Assembly: GCF_900100925.1 (NCBI RefSeq)
Contig: NZ_FNKO01000002.1
Location: 744,001 to 808,000 of the forward strand
DNA length: 64,000 nucleotides
Source of the DNA: Actinopolyspora saharensis
GTDB lineage: Bacteria > Actinomycetota > Actinomycetes > Mycobacteriales > Pseudonocardiaceae
Direction of reading: 5' to 3'
Shown in pieces: positions 1 through 8,720 of this stretch. The first letter of the stretch is position 1. Each line of letters starts with the position of its first letter. The translations under genes were made by a program, and so were the position numbers. The notes under the pieces are model-generated. The model searched no databases. It had not been told where the DNA came from and saw only the letters and a program-made list of their open reading frames with translations.

Positions 1-2
1 AT

Positions 3-32
3 AAACATTGCAATAACCCCAGCTTGATGTTT
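3..32. promoter_or_regulatory. AT-rich leader with AAACAT/ATGTTT inverted repeat
   Basis: The first 60 bases are much more AT-rich than the rest of the window and precede the DeoR-type regulator gene. AAACAT at 3-8 is mirrored by ATGTTT at 27-32. This could be an autoregulatory operator or part of a promoter. The window edge hides the upstream part, so this is only a suggestion. Confidence 0.25.
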
Positions 33-174
33 TTATCGGTTCAGGTGGTTTACTTGAGACGTCCGGGACGACTCACCGAATCACGCGAGCCGGCCCGCAC
101 AGCGGACGGACACTTCGGAGGCGGTGGATGATGGCACCTGTCCGTGTAGCCGGAGTGGCGCGAGAGGAATGACG

Positions 175-963
175 ATGGCCACGCAGGGCAGGCGCCCGTC
201 CGGACGACAGCAGGACCGCAGGCGCAAGATCACCGAGTTGGTCATGGCCGAGGGAACCCTGCGCATCGACGATCTGATCGCGACCGTGGAAGCCAGCGCG
301 ATGACCGTCTACCGGGATCTGGCCGAGCTGGAGTCCCAGGGGCTGGTGCATCGCAACAGGGGATGGGTCTCGGCCGCCTCCTCACTGCTGTACGAAGCGG
401 CTTCCGAGTACCGGATGCAGCAGAACGAGACGGAGAAGGTCGAGCTGGCCAAGTCCGCAGCCGAGCTGGTCGAGCCGGGACAGGCCCTGATGCTCGACGA
501 CTCGACCACCGGGGTGTACCTGGCCCGCCTGCTGCCGGACCGGGCACCGCTGACCGTGGTGACCAACCACCGCGGTGTGTTCGGGGAGCTCGCGGGACAG
601 CAGGGAATCCACCTGATCTGCGTCGGAGGCGACTTCCTGCCCTGGGCGGACGCCTTCGTCGGCGGCATGGCGCTGGATGCGCTCCGCGGAATGCGAGTAG
701 ACCTCGCGATCATGTCCGTCTCCGCCGTCACCGACGGTGTCTGTTTCTACCCGCAACAGGAAATGGTGCAGCTCAAAAAGGCCATGCTCGCCTCGGCAAG
801 CCGCCGTGTGCTCTACGTCGACCACACCAAGTTCCGCAGACGCGCACTGCACGCGGTCGCCCCCGCGGAGCACTTCGACACGGTGATCGTCGACTCGAAA
901 ACACCGGAAACCGAGGTCGAAGCGCTGCGCGACAGAGGAGCCACGGTGCGGCGATCCGGGTGA
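175..963 (+). CDS. glpR: DeoR/GlpR-family transcriptional repressor
   Basis: Predicted DNA-binding repressor of 262 residues. An N-terminal winged helix-turn-helix includes the stretch MTVYRDLAELESQGL. A DeoR-type C-terminal sensor domain follows, with DDSTTGVYLA and the motif-rich segment AFVGGMALDALRG; this domain usually binds a phosphorylated sugar. The frame is open from a GTG at 124. ATG 175 is preferred because GAGAGGA lies six bases upstream, whereas the ATG at 169 abuts that Shine-Dalgarno. The next gene on the same strand is glycerol-3-phosphate dehydrogenase, so glycerol 3-phosphate is the likely effector. The effector assignment rests on context. Confidence 0.82.
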   Translation: MATQGRRPSGRQQDRRRKITELVMAEGTLRIDDLIATVEASAMTVYRDLAELESQGLVHRNRGWVSAASSLLYEAASEYRMQQNETEKVELAKSAAELVEPGQALMLDDSTTGVYLARLLPDRAPLTVVTNHRGVFGELAGQQGIHLICVGGDFLPWADAFVGGMALDALRGMRVDLAIMSVSAVTDGVCFYPQQEMVQLKKAMLASASRRVLYVDHTKFRRRALHAVAPAEHFDTVIVDSKTPETEVEALRDRGATVRRSG

Positions 964-1108
964 TCAGGCGTTCGGGCACCGGCGAACCGCCTGTCGCACA
1001 CCACGCGCATCGCGTGCTCATCCGGCATCATGACCGCTGTCGGATGCACTCGCGGTGAGGCGTTCCGCCTTCGGCGGTTGGGCTGCGAAACGAGCGAGGA
1101 GGACACAA

Positions 1109-2848
1109 GTGTCCAGTGACAAACCGGGAACCGCCGAGCGACAGGCCAAACTCGGCCCGGAAGAACACGAGGAGAACTGGCGACGCCTCGGTGAGGAGGA
1201 GTTCGACGTCGTCGTCGTGGGCGGCGGCATCACCGGGGCCGGAGTCGCGCTGGACGCTGCCACGCGCGGTCTGCGCGTGGCGCTGGTCGAGGCGCGCGAC
1301 CTGGCGGCCGGAACCTCCAGCCGCTCGAGCAAGCTCTTCCACGGCGGACTGCGCTACCTGGAGCAGCTCGAGTTCTCGCTGGTCCGCGAGGCGCTGCACG
1401 AGCGCGAGCTGATGCTCAACCGGCTCGCCCCGCACCTGGTCAAACCGGTGAGCTTCCTCTACCCGCTGACCCACAGGTTCTGGGAGCGCCCCTACACCGC
1501 TGCCGGGCTGCTGCTCTACGACCGCATGGGCGGAGCCCGTTCCGTCCCCGGCCAGAAGCACCTGACCCGCGCCGGGGCGCAGCGGATGGTTCCCGCCCTC
1601 AAGCGCGACGCCATGATCGGCGCGGTGCGCTACTACGACGCGCAGGCCGACGACGCCAGGCACACCATGACCGTCGCCCGCACCGCAGCCCGCTACGGAG
1701 CCGTGGTGCGCACCTCGACCCAGGTGGTCGACTTCGTCCACGAGGCGGACAGGATCGCTGGTGCGCGGCTGCGCGACGTGGAGGACGGCAGGGAGACCGA
1801 GGTCCGCGCCAAGTCGGTGATCAACGCCACCGGTGTCTGGACCGACGAGCTGCAACGGCTGTCCGGGGGCCGCGGCCACTTCCGCGTGCGCGCGAGCAAG
1901 GGCGTGCACGTGGTCGTGCCGCGCGATCGCATCGTCGCGGACAGCGGCATGATCCTACGCACCGAGAAGTCGGTGCTGTTCGTCATCCCGTGGGGCAACC
2001 ACTGGATCATCGGGACCACCGACACCGACTGGTACCTGGACCTCGCCCACCCCGCGGCGACCAAGAAGGACATCGACTACATACTCGACCACGTCAACAC
2101 CGTGCTCGCCACGCCGCTGCAGCACTCCGACATCGAAGGCGTCTACGCCGGTCTGCGGCCGCTGCTGGCCGGGGAGAACGACGACACCTCGAAGCTCTCC
2201 AGGGAGCACGCGGTGGCGCGGGTGGCCCCCGGCATGATCGCGATCGCCGGCGGCAAGTACACCACCTACCGGGTGATGGCCAAGGACGCGGTGGACGCGG
2301 TCAGCAACGACGTCTCGGGGCGCATGGCCTCGTCCATCACGGACCGGGTGCCGTTGCTCGGCGCGGACGGTTACCACGCGCTGGTCAACCAGGCCGACCA
2401 GCTGGCCGCCGCGCACGGCCTGCACCCCTACCGGGTCCGGCACCTGCTCGACCGCTACGGCTCGATGGTGCACGAGGTGCTCGCCCTCTGCGACGAGAAC
2501 CCCGAGCTGCTGAAGCCCATCGACGATGCCCCCAACTACCTCAAGGCGGAGGTGGTCTACGCGGTCCGGAACGAGGCGGCGCTGCACCTGGAGGACGTCC
2601 TGACCAGGCGCACCCGGATCTCGTTCGAGTACCCCCACCGGGGCGTCGACTGCGCCGACCAGGTCGCACGGCTGATCGGCGCGGAGCTGGGCTGGGACGA
2701 GCAGCGCATCACCAGTGAGGTCGAGAAGTACTCCGAGCGCGTGCGCGCCGAACGCGAGTCGCAGGACCAGCCCGACGACCAGGCCGCCGACGCCACGCGG
2801 GGCACGGCACCGGAGGTGCGGGACGAGCTCGTCGAATCGGTGGGTTGA
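1109..2848 (+). CDS. glpD: Glycerol-3-phosphate dehydrogenase (FAD)
   Basis: Membrane-associated flavoenzyme that oxidises sn-glycerol 3-phosphate to dihydroxyacetone phosphate and passes electrons to quinone. The 579-residue product has an N-terminal FAD dinucleotide fold (VVVGGGITGAGVALDAA near residues 30-46), the family segment SSRSSKLFHGGLRYLE, and a C-terminal DAO_C-type helical domain. Length fits aerobic GlpD. The frame is open further upstream, but the GTG at 1109 has GAGGAGGA five bases before it. It lies 145 bases after the GlpR-like gene, with a small CCGCC/GGCGG hairpin in the gap. M. tuberculosis glpD2 also sits next to lpdA. The glycerol facilitator gene is 10 kb away and no glycerol kinase is in the window. 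Confidence 0.93.
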   Translation: MSSDKPGTAERQAKLGPEEHEENWRRLGEEEFDVVVVGGGITGAGVALDAATRGLRVALVEARDLAAGTSSRSSKLFHGGLRYLEQLEFSLVREALHERELMLNRLAPHLVKPVSFLYPLTHRFWERPYTAAGLLLYDRMGGARSVPGQKHLTRAGAQRMVPALKRDAMIGAVRYYDAQADDARHTMTVARTAARYGAVVRTSTQVVDFVHEADRIAGARLRDVEDGRETEVRAKSVINATGVWTDELQRLSGGRGHFRVRASKGVHVVVPRDRIVADSGMILRTEKSVLFVIPWGNHWIIGTTDTDWYLDLAHPAATKKDIDYILDHVNTVLATPLQHSDIEGVYAGLRPLLAGENDDTSKLSREHAVARVAPGMIAIAGGKYTTYRVMAKDAVDAVSNDVSGRMASSITDRVPLLGADGYHALVNQADQLAAAHGLHPYRVRHLLDRYGSMVHEVLALCDENPELLKPIDDAPNYLKAEVVYAVRNEAALHLEDVLTRRTRISFEYPHRGVDCADQVARLIGAELGWDEQRITSEVEKYSERVRAERESQDQPDDQAADATRGTAPEVRDELVESVG

Positions 2849-2870
2849 TTCGGAGTTCACTGCTGCTGCC

Positions 2871-2944
2871 GCGCAGGTGGTTGCTCGGCGGAACCTCCCG
2901 CGAGCTCTCGCTCCGGGTGCCCGACGCCGAGTGACCACCTGCGC
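2871..2944. repeat. Long imperfect inverted repeat between convergent genes
   Basis: GCGCAGGTGGT at 2871-2881 is perfectly mirrored by ACCACCTGCGC at 2934-2944. Allowing two mismatches, the arms extend to about 20 bases (into CTCGGCG/CGCCGAG). The element lies between the convergent glpD and espG genes and could act as a bidirectional terminator. The segment from 2875 to about 2925 resembles 55213 to about 55264, so it may be a dispersed repeat rather than only a terminator. Confidence 0.55.
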
Positions 2945-3054
2945 CACGCCTGTCCTTCCTCGCGAGAACAACGCGGAAAGCCCCCGCGGCGGTGCCGACC
3001 GCTCGGGTGAGGCGTCGCGGCGTCTCCGCGCTCCGCGTCAACCGGCCCGACCCG

Positions 3055-3876
3055 TCACTGCTCGAGCTCGCCGAGCAGGCTCTCCAGCCTGCCGATCAGG
3101 CCGCGCTGGTCCGCCGGGGCCACGGTGGTCCACAACTCACCGGAGGGGGAGACGCCGCGCAGCTGGGTGTAGCGCCCCCGCTCCGCGTCGAAGAAGCCGA
3201 CCACCTGCTCCGCCCTCCGCCGACCGGAGCGCGGCCGCTGCACGGCGACGCCGAACTGCCCCTGGGAACGTGCTCCCTCGAGCATCCGGGCCAGCGTCTC
3301 CGCGTCCTCGTCCCGCAGTCCCCGCGAGCGCAGCGACTCACGCAGCCGCAGGAGGTCGTCGGCGGCCTCGGCGGCCGCCGCGTCCAACGTCTCGCTGGGC
3401 AGCGTGACCGAACGTCCAGCCCCCGCGGGCACCGCGGGCAGCACGGCGGAGACGGCTTCCCGCACCAGCCCGGTCGGAGCCGCGGGGCGCAGCGAAACCG
3501 CTTCGTCCCTCTTGGTCACCACGACCGCCTCGTCCGATTCGGAGCGTCCGCTCCCGGCCGCGAGCACCCGGACGCTGCGCCCGAACCAGCAACGCCCGTC
3601 GACCTCGTGGCGCGGTGCCACCAGCATCCGCAGCATCCGCTCCAGCCGTTCGTGCAACCCTCCGGGACCGCACAGCCCGCGCTCCTCCAGACCGCGCCAC
3701 ACCAGCTCGACCAGCTCACGACGCTCGGCGTGCGTCCTGCCCGGCGAGGGGACCTTGAGCACGAGCGGGAGGCGCTCCATCCCGAGGTGTTCCCGCAGCA
3801 CGTCCAACTCCGAAAAGGACAGTTCGACGGGGTCGGCCCGCACGTTCCCGCCCGCTGCCTCCACCGCGTCGATCAA
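3055..3876 (-). CDS. EspG-family ESX secretion-associated chaperone
   Basis: Predicted cytosolic chaperone of 273 residues. In mycobacteria, EspG proteins bind PE/PPE heterodimers and keep them soluble for type VII secretion. Family-like features are the opening LSFSELDVLREHLG, the central block with RSVRVLAAGS, and the C-terminal stretch GFFDAERGRYTQLRGVSPSG followed by PADQRGLIGRLESLL. The start codon overlaps the stop of the upstream PPE-like gene (ATGA at 3873-3876), which indicates translational coupling. No EccC ATPase or other ESX core gene lies in the window, so the secretion apparatus must be elsewhere or absent. The family call is from remembered pattern. Confidence 0.72.
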   Translation of the reverse strand: MIDAVEAAGGNVRADPVELSFSELDVLREHLGMERLPLVLKVPSPGRTHAERRELVELVWRGLEERGLCGPGGLHERLERMLRMLVAPRHEVDGRCWFGRSVRVLAAGSGRSESDEAVVVTKRDEAVSLRPAAPTGLVREAVSAVLPAVPAGAGRSVTLPSETLDAAAAEAADDLLRLRESLRSRGLRDEDAETLARMLEGARSQGQFGVAVQRPRSGRRRAEQVVGFFDAERGRYTQLRGVSPSGELWTTVAPADQRGLIGRLESLLGELEQ

Positions 3877-4757
3877 CCGGAGTCACCACCGATCACCGGA
3901 CGCGCGTAGGTGCGCTGCTCGTCGAACGGCCCGGCCTCACCCGCCGTTTCCGTCACTTCGACGACCGGTTCGCCGTCCTCCTCGTCACCGGCGCGCCCGC
4001 TCGACACCCGGCCGCCTGCGTGCCCGCCACGCGCGTGGGCGGGGTCCCCGCGCGTCGCACCGGAGGAGTGGGTCCCCGGGTCCCGGCCGGGCGCCGGGGA
4101 GCGGCTCCCACCCGCTCCGGTGGGGCTTCCCGGCGCGGAAGCCGTTCCCCCGGACGGGAGAGCTCCCCAGGAGATGGTCACGTCCCGCATCGACGTTCCC
4201 GCCGGACCCGGCTGCCGGGGAACGTCCACCACCAGCTGCGGCGGTTGCTCGAAGGAGGCCAGGGAGGTCGCGTTGGCCTCGGAGGAGGCCTGGTAGGTCC
4301 GCATCACGTCGAAGGCCCGCTGCTCGGCGGCGTCCTGCTGACGTTCCTGCTGCTCGTAATCGGTCTGCCCACCGAACAGATGGACCAGCGCGGAAGTGAG
4401 CCCGTTGGGCTCCTCCGCGCGCACCTCGACGGGTGGGGGCATCTCCGCACGGGCCTTGGCCACGCACTCGGCCTGCTGCTCCGAACAGCTCCGCATCCGC
4501 TCCGCGGCTTCCCGCGCCCGTCCCGCCCACTCGCCGAGCGGGGAGAGCGCTGCCCGCGCGCTCTCGGACGCACGCCCTTCCCAGCCCTCGGCCGCCGCGC
4601 GCAGCGCCGCGGTCATGCCGCTGTCTATGTCCTCCAGAGCCCGTCCGAGTTCGCTCCACCGGCGAGCTGGGGGATCGGAGGCCTCCGGCCCGGGGCCCTG
4701 GTGCAGCATCTCGAACAACTCGGCGTGGGTGTAGCCCTGCCAACGGTGATCACTCAT
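3873..4757 (-). CDS. PPE-like protein with disordered C-terminus
   Basis: Predicted type VII secretion substrate of 294 residues. The N-terminal 170 residues are helical and alanine-rich. They contain WQGYTHAELFEML at the start, a WEG turn near residue 62 and a long helix through GEWAGRAREAAERM, resembling the PPE/WXG100 four-helix layout. Residues 180-294 are rich in Pro, Gly and Ser and look unstructured. ATG 4757 is chosen because MSDHRWQGY begins the conserved region; the frame stays open to 4832. Downstream it overlaps espG by four bases. Upstream, 111 bases away, is a small PE-like gene. The PE-PPE-EspG order supports the assignment, although the sequence is not a canonical PPE. Confidence 0.62.
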   Translation of the reverse strand: MSDHRWQGYTHAELFEMLHQGPGPEASDPPARRWSELGRALEDIDSGMTAALRAAAEGWEGRASESARAALSPLGEWAGRAREAAERMRSCSEQQAECVAKARAEMPPPVEVRAEEPNGLTSALVHLFGGQTDYEQQERQQDAAEQRAFDVMRTYQASSEANATSLASFEQPPQLVVDVPRQPGPAGTSMRDVTISWGALPSGGTASAPGSPTGAGGSRSPAPGRDPGTHSSGATRGDPAHARGGHAGGRVSSGRAGDEEDGEPVVEVTETAGEAGPFDEQRTYARPVIGGDSG

Positions 4758-4868
4758 AAGAGGGTTCCCGGATCGGCTTGCCTGGTGGGTCTGGTGGGGT
4801 GACCCCCAGCCGGGGGCTCGCGCGAACCGCACGCGCCCCGAGCGGCTCCGCGCAGGCGCGGCTCGGAA

Positions 4869-5252
4869 TCAACACCCCGTCCGCATGCGCGTCACGTTGG
4901 CGTCCTCGTCGTCCCGGTAACGTGCCTCGGCGTCCCGCAACGCGTCGGACGCGGCCTGGAGTCTGTCGCGATAGCCGTACAACGCCGTGAGCGCGGCCCG
5001 ATCACCACCGACCGAGTGCTCGTTGAACTTCTCCGCCGTACCGGTGCTGACGGGGTCGCCGGCCCAGGGACGTATGCGGAGTTCGGTGATCGCGTGCTCG
5101 ATCTGCTTTCCCACGCGGTCCAATGAGGATTGCAGGGCCTCGACGAGGTCCGGGATCGCTGAGGACTCGACGCGCACGGATCCGCTCAACGAAGCCGCTT
5201 CGGTGGACGAGAGCGAACCGGCCGCGTCTTCCCGCTGGGAACTCTCCGGCAA
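4869..5252 (-). CDS. Small helical PE/WXG100-like protein
   Basis: Protein of 127 residues if it starts at TTG 5252, where GGAGGG lies five bases upstream; the frame is open to 5504 but the extra part is arginine/proline-rich and unlike a protein domain. The product is mostly helical, with PWAG in the middle (a WxG-type turn) and ARYRDDE near the C-terminus. The latter fits the YxxxD/E secretion signal of ESX substrates. It precedes the PPE-like and EspG-like genes on the same strand, which suggests it is the partner of the PPE-like protein. The function is inference from layout and motif. Confidence 0.5.
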   Translation of the reverse strand: MPESSQREDAAGSLSSTEAASLSGSVRVESSAIPDLVEALQSSLDRVGKQIEHAITELRIRPWAGDPVSTGTAEKFNEHSVGGDRAALTALYGYRDRLQAASDALRDAEARYRDDEDANVTRMRTGC

Positions 5253-5586
5253 GATTTCCCTCCAGTCCCGATAGAGCTCTTCCGGTCGAGCTGTCGGCCG
5301 TGTCCGGGGGCGTTGCCTCGGTGCGGGCAGTACCGGAAACGCCCACTCCGCCCCTGCACCGCAACGAGAGGTGTCGCCACGCGACCACCCCACGAACATC
5401 GGACAGCCGTGTTCGAGCAGCTGCCGCAACACTCTAATAACTCGACGGAGGTGTGAGGAGTCCTCCGATCGCGGGCCATTGCGAGCACTTGGAGTAATCG
5501 ACAATCGGCCAACGCGCTCCGGGCCGCTTTGGCGAGCTCCGACCCGCGGACCGGAAGCCCCGCGGCGCCTCGGACGGATCCGGTGC
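5253..5586. other. Intergenic region upstream of the PE-like gene
   Basis: About 330 bases lie between the PE-like gene and the DUF3558 gene, both on the minus strand. I see no supported gene. The segment 5430-5460 is less GC-rich and is the likely place for the promoter of the PE-PPE-EspG operon. Confidence 0.3.
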
Positions 5587-6225
5587 TCAGCCGGGCTCGT
5601 CCGTGGCGGTTCCGGACTTCTCCTGCAGGCTGCGCACCGCTTCCGCGGCCACCCGGCGCGCTCCCGCGCACAACTGGTCGAGCGACGCGGGGGACTGCGC
5701 GCCGTCGTCGCGGTACAGCACGCTCAGGTGCTGCCCCCCGGCGACGTCGACGGCCACGTTGCAGGCCAACCGCAGCCCGGGAGTGCGGATCACCAGGGCG
5801 GGGAACCCCTCCACCTTCACCGGTGTCGCCTTCACCTGGGCGGTGTCGCTGGTCCAGACGTTGACGCCCTCCTCCGTGATCAGGGCTATCCGCGCCCCCA
5901 CCTTCGCCCTGCTGTTGCGGTAGCTGCAGGTCCCCGCGTCGTCGAACCCCTCCTCGACCCCGGGAAGCGGATCCCGGTCGAAACCGAGTGCGGCGCGTTG
6001 CCGCTCGGTGAGCACACCGCACGGATCCACTCCCCGCAACGGCAGGTCGAACGGCCGCGGTGGCAAGGAGGACGAGCTCGCCTCCGGAAGCGGCACCGGT
6101 TCGGGCGGAACCGGGCCGCTGTCCGTCGCGTTGCGGGTCGGCAGAACGGCGCACCCGCTGAGCAGGAGCAGCAAACTGAGCAATCCCGGCAGCAAGTGCC
6201 GGGCAGCGGTTATTCGGCCGCGCAT
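5587..6225 (-). CDS. DUF3558-type lipoprotein
   Basis: Predicted cell-surface lipoprotein of 212 residues. The signal peptide has a leucine-rich core ending in the lipobox LLSGC, so Cys is lipidated after cleavage. A Pro/Ser linker follows, then the globular domain. That domain begins VDPCGVLTERQRAALG, has a second Cys in GTCSYRNS and a third in RLACNVAV, and ends with ARRVAAEAVRSLQ. This matches my memory of DUF3558, an actinobacterial family often found near ESX and cell-envelope genes. ATG 6225 is used; TTG 6243 and GTG 6234 are alternatives. It lies 45 bases downstream of the DUF1707 gene and is probably cotranscribed with it. Confidence 0.72.
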   Translation of the reverse strand: MRGRITAARHLLPGLLSLLLLLSGCAVLPTRNATDSGPVPPEPVPLPEASSSSLPPRPFDLPLRGVDPCGVLTERQRAALGFDRDPLPGVEEGFDDAGTCSYRNSRAKVGARIALITEEGVNVWTSDTAQVKATPVKVEGFPALVIRTPGLRLACNVAVDVAGGQHLSVLYRDDGAQSPASLDQLCAGARRVAAEAVRSLQEKSGTATDEPG

Positions 6226-6270
6226 GCCGTACACCGTAGTCAACCGTGTACACAGCGCACGAAAACCGCC

Positions 6271-6654
6271 TCACTTCCGCGTGGCGAACCAGGCGAACCA
6301 GAGGCCGAACATCGGCAGCACGATCCAGACCTGCTTGGTGACCACGAGCAGAGCGACCAGGGCCACCACGACCGAGATCCCGACCACGCTCGCCCGCATC
6401 CGACGCGGAACCCGTTCCCCGGGGCCCCGGGAGTCCACCTCGACCGGGGCGGCCAGCACCTCCGGGTGCGGCTCGGGCAGGTCGGAGAACAACGCGGCGA
6501 CGTCCGCCCGGTAGAGCGCGGCCGTGGCCCGTCGGCAGCGCTCGTCGAACTCGTCGATCTCCAGCCGCCCGGCCGAGAAGTGCTCGCCGAGCAGGGCGAC
6601 CGCCCGGTCACGGTCCCGGTCACCGATGCGGATCCTGCTGCCCTGCCCGGCCAC
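6271..6654 (-). CDS. DUF1707 domain membrane protein
   Basis: Protein of 127 residues. The first 55 residues form the DUF1707 (SHOCT-like) domain, recognised by RIGDRDRDRAVALLGEHFSAG and the RLEIDEFDERCRRA stretch. A charged linker leads to two closely spaced hydrophobic segments (ASVVGISVVVALVALLVV and VWIVLPMFGLWFAWF), which probably form a hairpin in the membrane. Its ATG is only five bases after the stop of the upstream biotin carboxylase gene, so it is likely in that operon. The function of this domain is unknown. Confidence 0.8.
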   Translation of the reverse strand: MAGQGSRIRIGDRDRDRAVALLGEHFSAGRLEIDEFDERCRRATAALYRADVAALFSDLPEPHPEVLAAPVEVDSRGPGERVPRRMRASVVGISVVVALVALLVVTKQVWIVLPMFGLWFAWFATRK

Positions 6655-6659
6655 GAAAG

Positions 6660-8450
6660 CTAGTCCTTGATCTCGCAGAGGGTCGTTTCCTGGCTTATGG
6701 AGTCACCCGGCTGCGCCTTCAACCCGGTGACGGTCCCGCTCTTGTGGGCGGTAACCGGATTCTCCATCTTCATGGCCTCCAACACCAGGATTTTCTCCCC
6801 GGCTTCGACCTGCTGGCCGTCCTCCACCGCGACGGTGACCACCGTGCCCTGCATCGGAGCCGTGACGGCGTCACCCGACGGGGCGGCACCACCGCCCGTG
6901 GCGCGCCGCTTGCGCGGCTTCGCGGAACCGCCCGAGCTGTCCGGACCACCCGCGGAAACGGCGAACGAGGCGGGCAGGGAGACCTCCAGGCGCCTGCCGC
7001 CGACCTCCACGGTGAAGCGCTGCCGCTGCTCCTCCTCCGCGGGGGCGGCCCCGCCGGTGTGCGGTTCGATGTTGTTGTCGAACTCGGTCTCGATCCAGCG
7101 CGTGTGCACGGTGAAGCCGTCGGCACCGGTGAAAGCCGGGTCGCGCAGCACCACCCTGTGGAACGGCAGCACCGTGGCGATGCCCTCCACGGTCATCTCG
7201 TCGAGGGCGCGGCGGGAGCGCTGCAGGGCCTCGGAGCGGTCGGCACCGGTCACGATGACCTTGGCCAGCAGCGAGTCGAACTGACCACCGATGACGCTGT
7301 CGGTCTCCACACCCGCGTCGACGCGGACACCGGGGCCCTCCGGGGGAACGAAACGGGTGACGGCGCCCGGTGTGGGCAGGAAGTTGCGCCCCGCGTCCTC
7401 ACCGTTGATGCGGAACTCGATCGAGTGACCGCGCGGCTCCGGATCGGAGGTGATCTCCAGCGGCTTGCCCTCCGCGATGAGGAACTGCTGACGCACCAGG
7501 TCGATGCCTGCGGTCTCCTCCGAGACCGGGTGCTCGACCTGCAACCGCGTGTTGACCTCGAGGAAGGAGATCGTCCCGTCCGAACCGACCAGGAACTCCA
7601 CCGTGCCGGCACCGTGATATCCGGCCTCGGAGCAGATCGCCCTGGCCGCCTCGTGGATCCGGGAGCGCTGCTCGTCGGACAGGAACGGCGCGGGGGCCTC
7701 CTCGACCAGCTTCTGGTGCCGCCGCTGCAGCGAGCAGTCCCTGGTTCCGACCACGATCACGGTGCCGTGCTGGTCGGCCAGCACCTGGGCCTCCACGTGG
7801 CGCGGCCGGTCCAGATAGCGCTCCACGAAGCACTCGCCCCGCCCGAAGGCTCCCTCAGCCTCCCGGACGGCCGAGTCGTACAGCTCCGGGATCTCCTCCA
7901 TGGTGCGGGCGACCTTCAGACCACGGCCACCACCGCCGAACGCGGCCTTGACCGCCACGGGCAGCCCGTGCTCCTTCGCGAACTCCACGACCTCGTCCGA
8001 GCCGGACACCGGGTCCTGCGTGCCGGGAACCAGCGGAGCTCCCGCCTTGGTGGCGATGTGCCTGGCGGTGACCTTGTCCCCGAGCTCGCGGATGGCTCGC
8101 GGCGTGGGGCCGATCCACACCAGCCCCGCGTCGAGCACGGCCTGCGCGAAATCGGCGTTCTCGGACAGGAAGCCGTAACCGGGATGCACCGCGTCCGCTC
8201 CGCTGCGCCGGGCCGCCTCGATCACCTTGCCGATGTCGAGGTAGCTGTCCGCCGCCGTGGTTCCCCCCAGCGCGAACGCCTCGTCGGCCAGGCGGACGAA
8301 CGGGGCCTGCGCGTCCGGTTCGGCGTACACCGCCACGCTCGCGATCCCCGCATCGGCGCACGCCCGCACCACGCGAACCGCGATCTCCCCACGATTCGCT
8401 ATCAGTACCTTGCGCAACTGGTTCTGCGTGGTCGAGTCCTGCTCGGGCAC
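6660..8450 (-). CDS. accA: Acyl-CoA carboxylase alpha subunit (biotin carboxylase + BCCP)
   Basis: ATP-dependent carboxylation of biotin and biotin carriage for acetyl-/propionyl-CoA carboxylase, supplying malonyl- and methylmalonyl-CoA. The 596-residue product starts [20 protein letters not shown] (biotin carboxylase N domain). It has the ATP-grasp glycine loop [13 protein letters not shown] and the biotin carboxylase C domain. The biotinyl domain ends with EAMKMENPV, where Lys carries biotin. Length matches actinobacterial AccA3/BccA. GTG 8450 has AGGAGGT just upstream. The beta (carboxyltransferase) subunit is not in the window. DUF1707 and DUF3558 genes follow on the same strand. Confidence 0.94.
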   Translation of the reverse strand: MPEQDSTTQNQLRKVLIANRGEIAVRVVRACADAGIASVAVYAEPDAQAPFVRLADEAFALGGTTAADSYLDIGKVIEAARRSGADAVHPGYGFLSENADFAQAVLDAGLVWIGPTPRAIRELGDKVTARHIATKAGAPLVPGTQDPVSGSDEVVEFAKEHGLPVAVKAAFGGGGRGLKVARTMEEIPELYDSAVREAEGAFGRGECFVERYLDRPRHVEAQVLADQHGTVIVVGTRDCSLQRRHQKLVEEAPAPFLSDEQRSRIHEAARAICSEAGYHGAGTVEFLVGSDGTISFLEVNTRLQVEHPVSEETAGIDLVRQQFLIAEGKPLEITSDPEPRGHSIEFRINGEDAGRNFLPTPGAVTRFVPPEGPGVRVDAGVETDSVIGGQFDSLLAKVIVTGADRSEALQRSRRALDEMTVEGIATVLPFHRVVLRDPAFTGADGFTVHTRWIETEFDNNIEPHTGGAAPAEEEQRQRFTVEVGGRRLEVSLPASFAVSAGGPDSSGGSAKPRKRRATGGGAAPSGDAVTAPMQGTVVTVAVEDGQQVEAGEKILVLEAMKMENPVTAHKSGTVTGLKAQPGDSISQETTLCEIKD

Positions 8451-8589
8451 CCCGTACCTCCTGTCACGACAGCGTGGGCCGGTAGAGAGTCTAGGAGCTC
8501 GCGAGTGCACCCGGGCAGGTGGTCGTCGTGAATCCCTCTCGACTTCCCCGGTCGCACCGCTGTTGGAACTTCGTCGTATCGGTTCGCGT

Positions 8590-8635
8590 GGACGGCGGGG
8601 GCTCCCGGCTTGACTTCCCGGGAGCCCCGCCGTCC
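8590..8635 (-). terminator. GC-rich hairpin downstream of the dicarboxylate carrier gene
   Basis: A near-perfect stem of about 18 base pairs with one bulged base (left arm 8590-8608, right arm 8617-8635) closes an eight-base loop. It lies about 90 bases after the stop of the minus-strand carrier gene. No T-run follows, which is common for actinobacterial terminators. The rest of the 270-base gap to the biotin carboxylase gene holds that gene's promoter region. Confidence 0.6.
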
Positions 8636-8720
8636 ACCGGCGCGGTCGGCTCCGCCCGCGGCACGCTCTCACGTGACCGGGGCGGTGGTGCCGCTGCTGG
8701 TTCTCCGGCGGTCCTCGGGA

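Noticed and set aside
1990..2718. A plus-strand open frame inside glpD
   Set aside because: It is a shifted shadow of glpD, rich in Arg and Gly, with no domain of its own.
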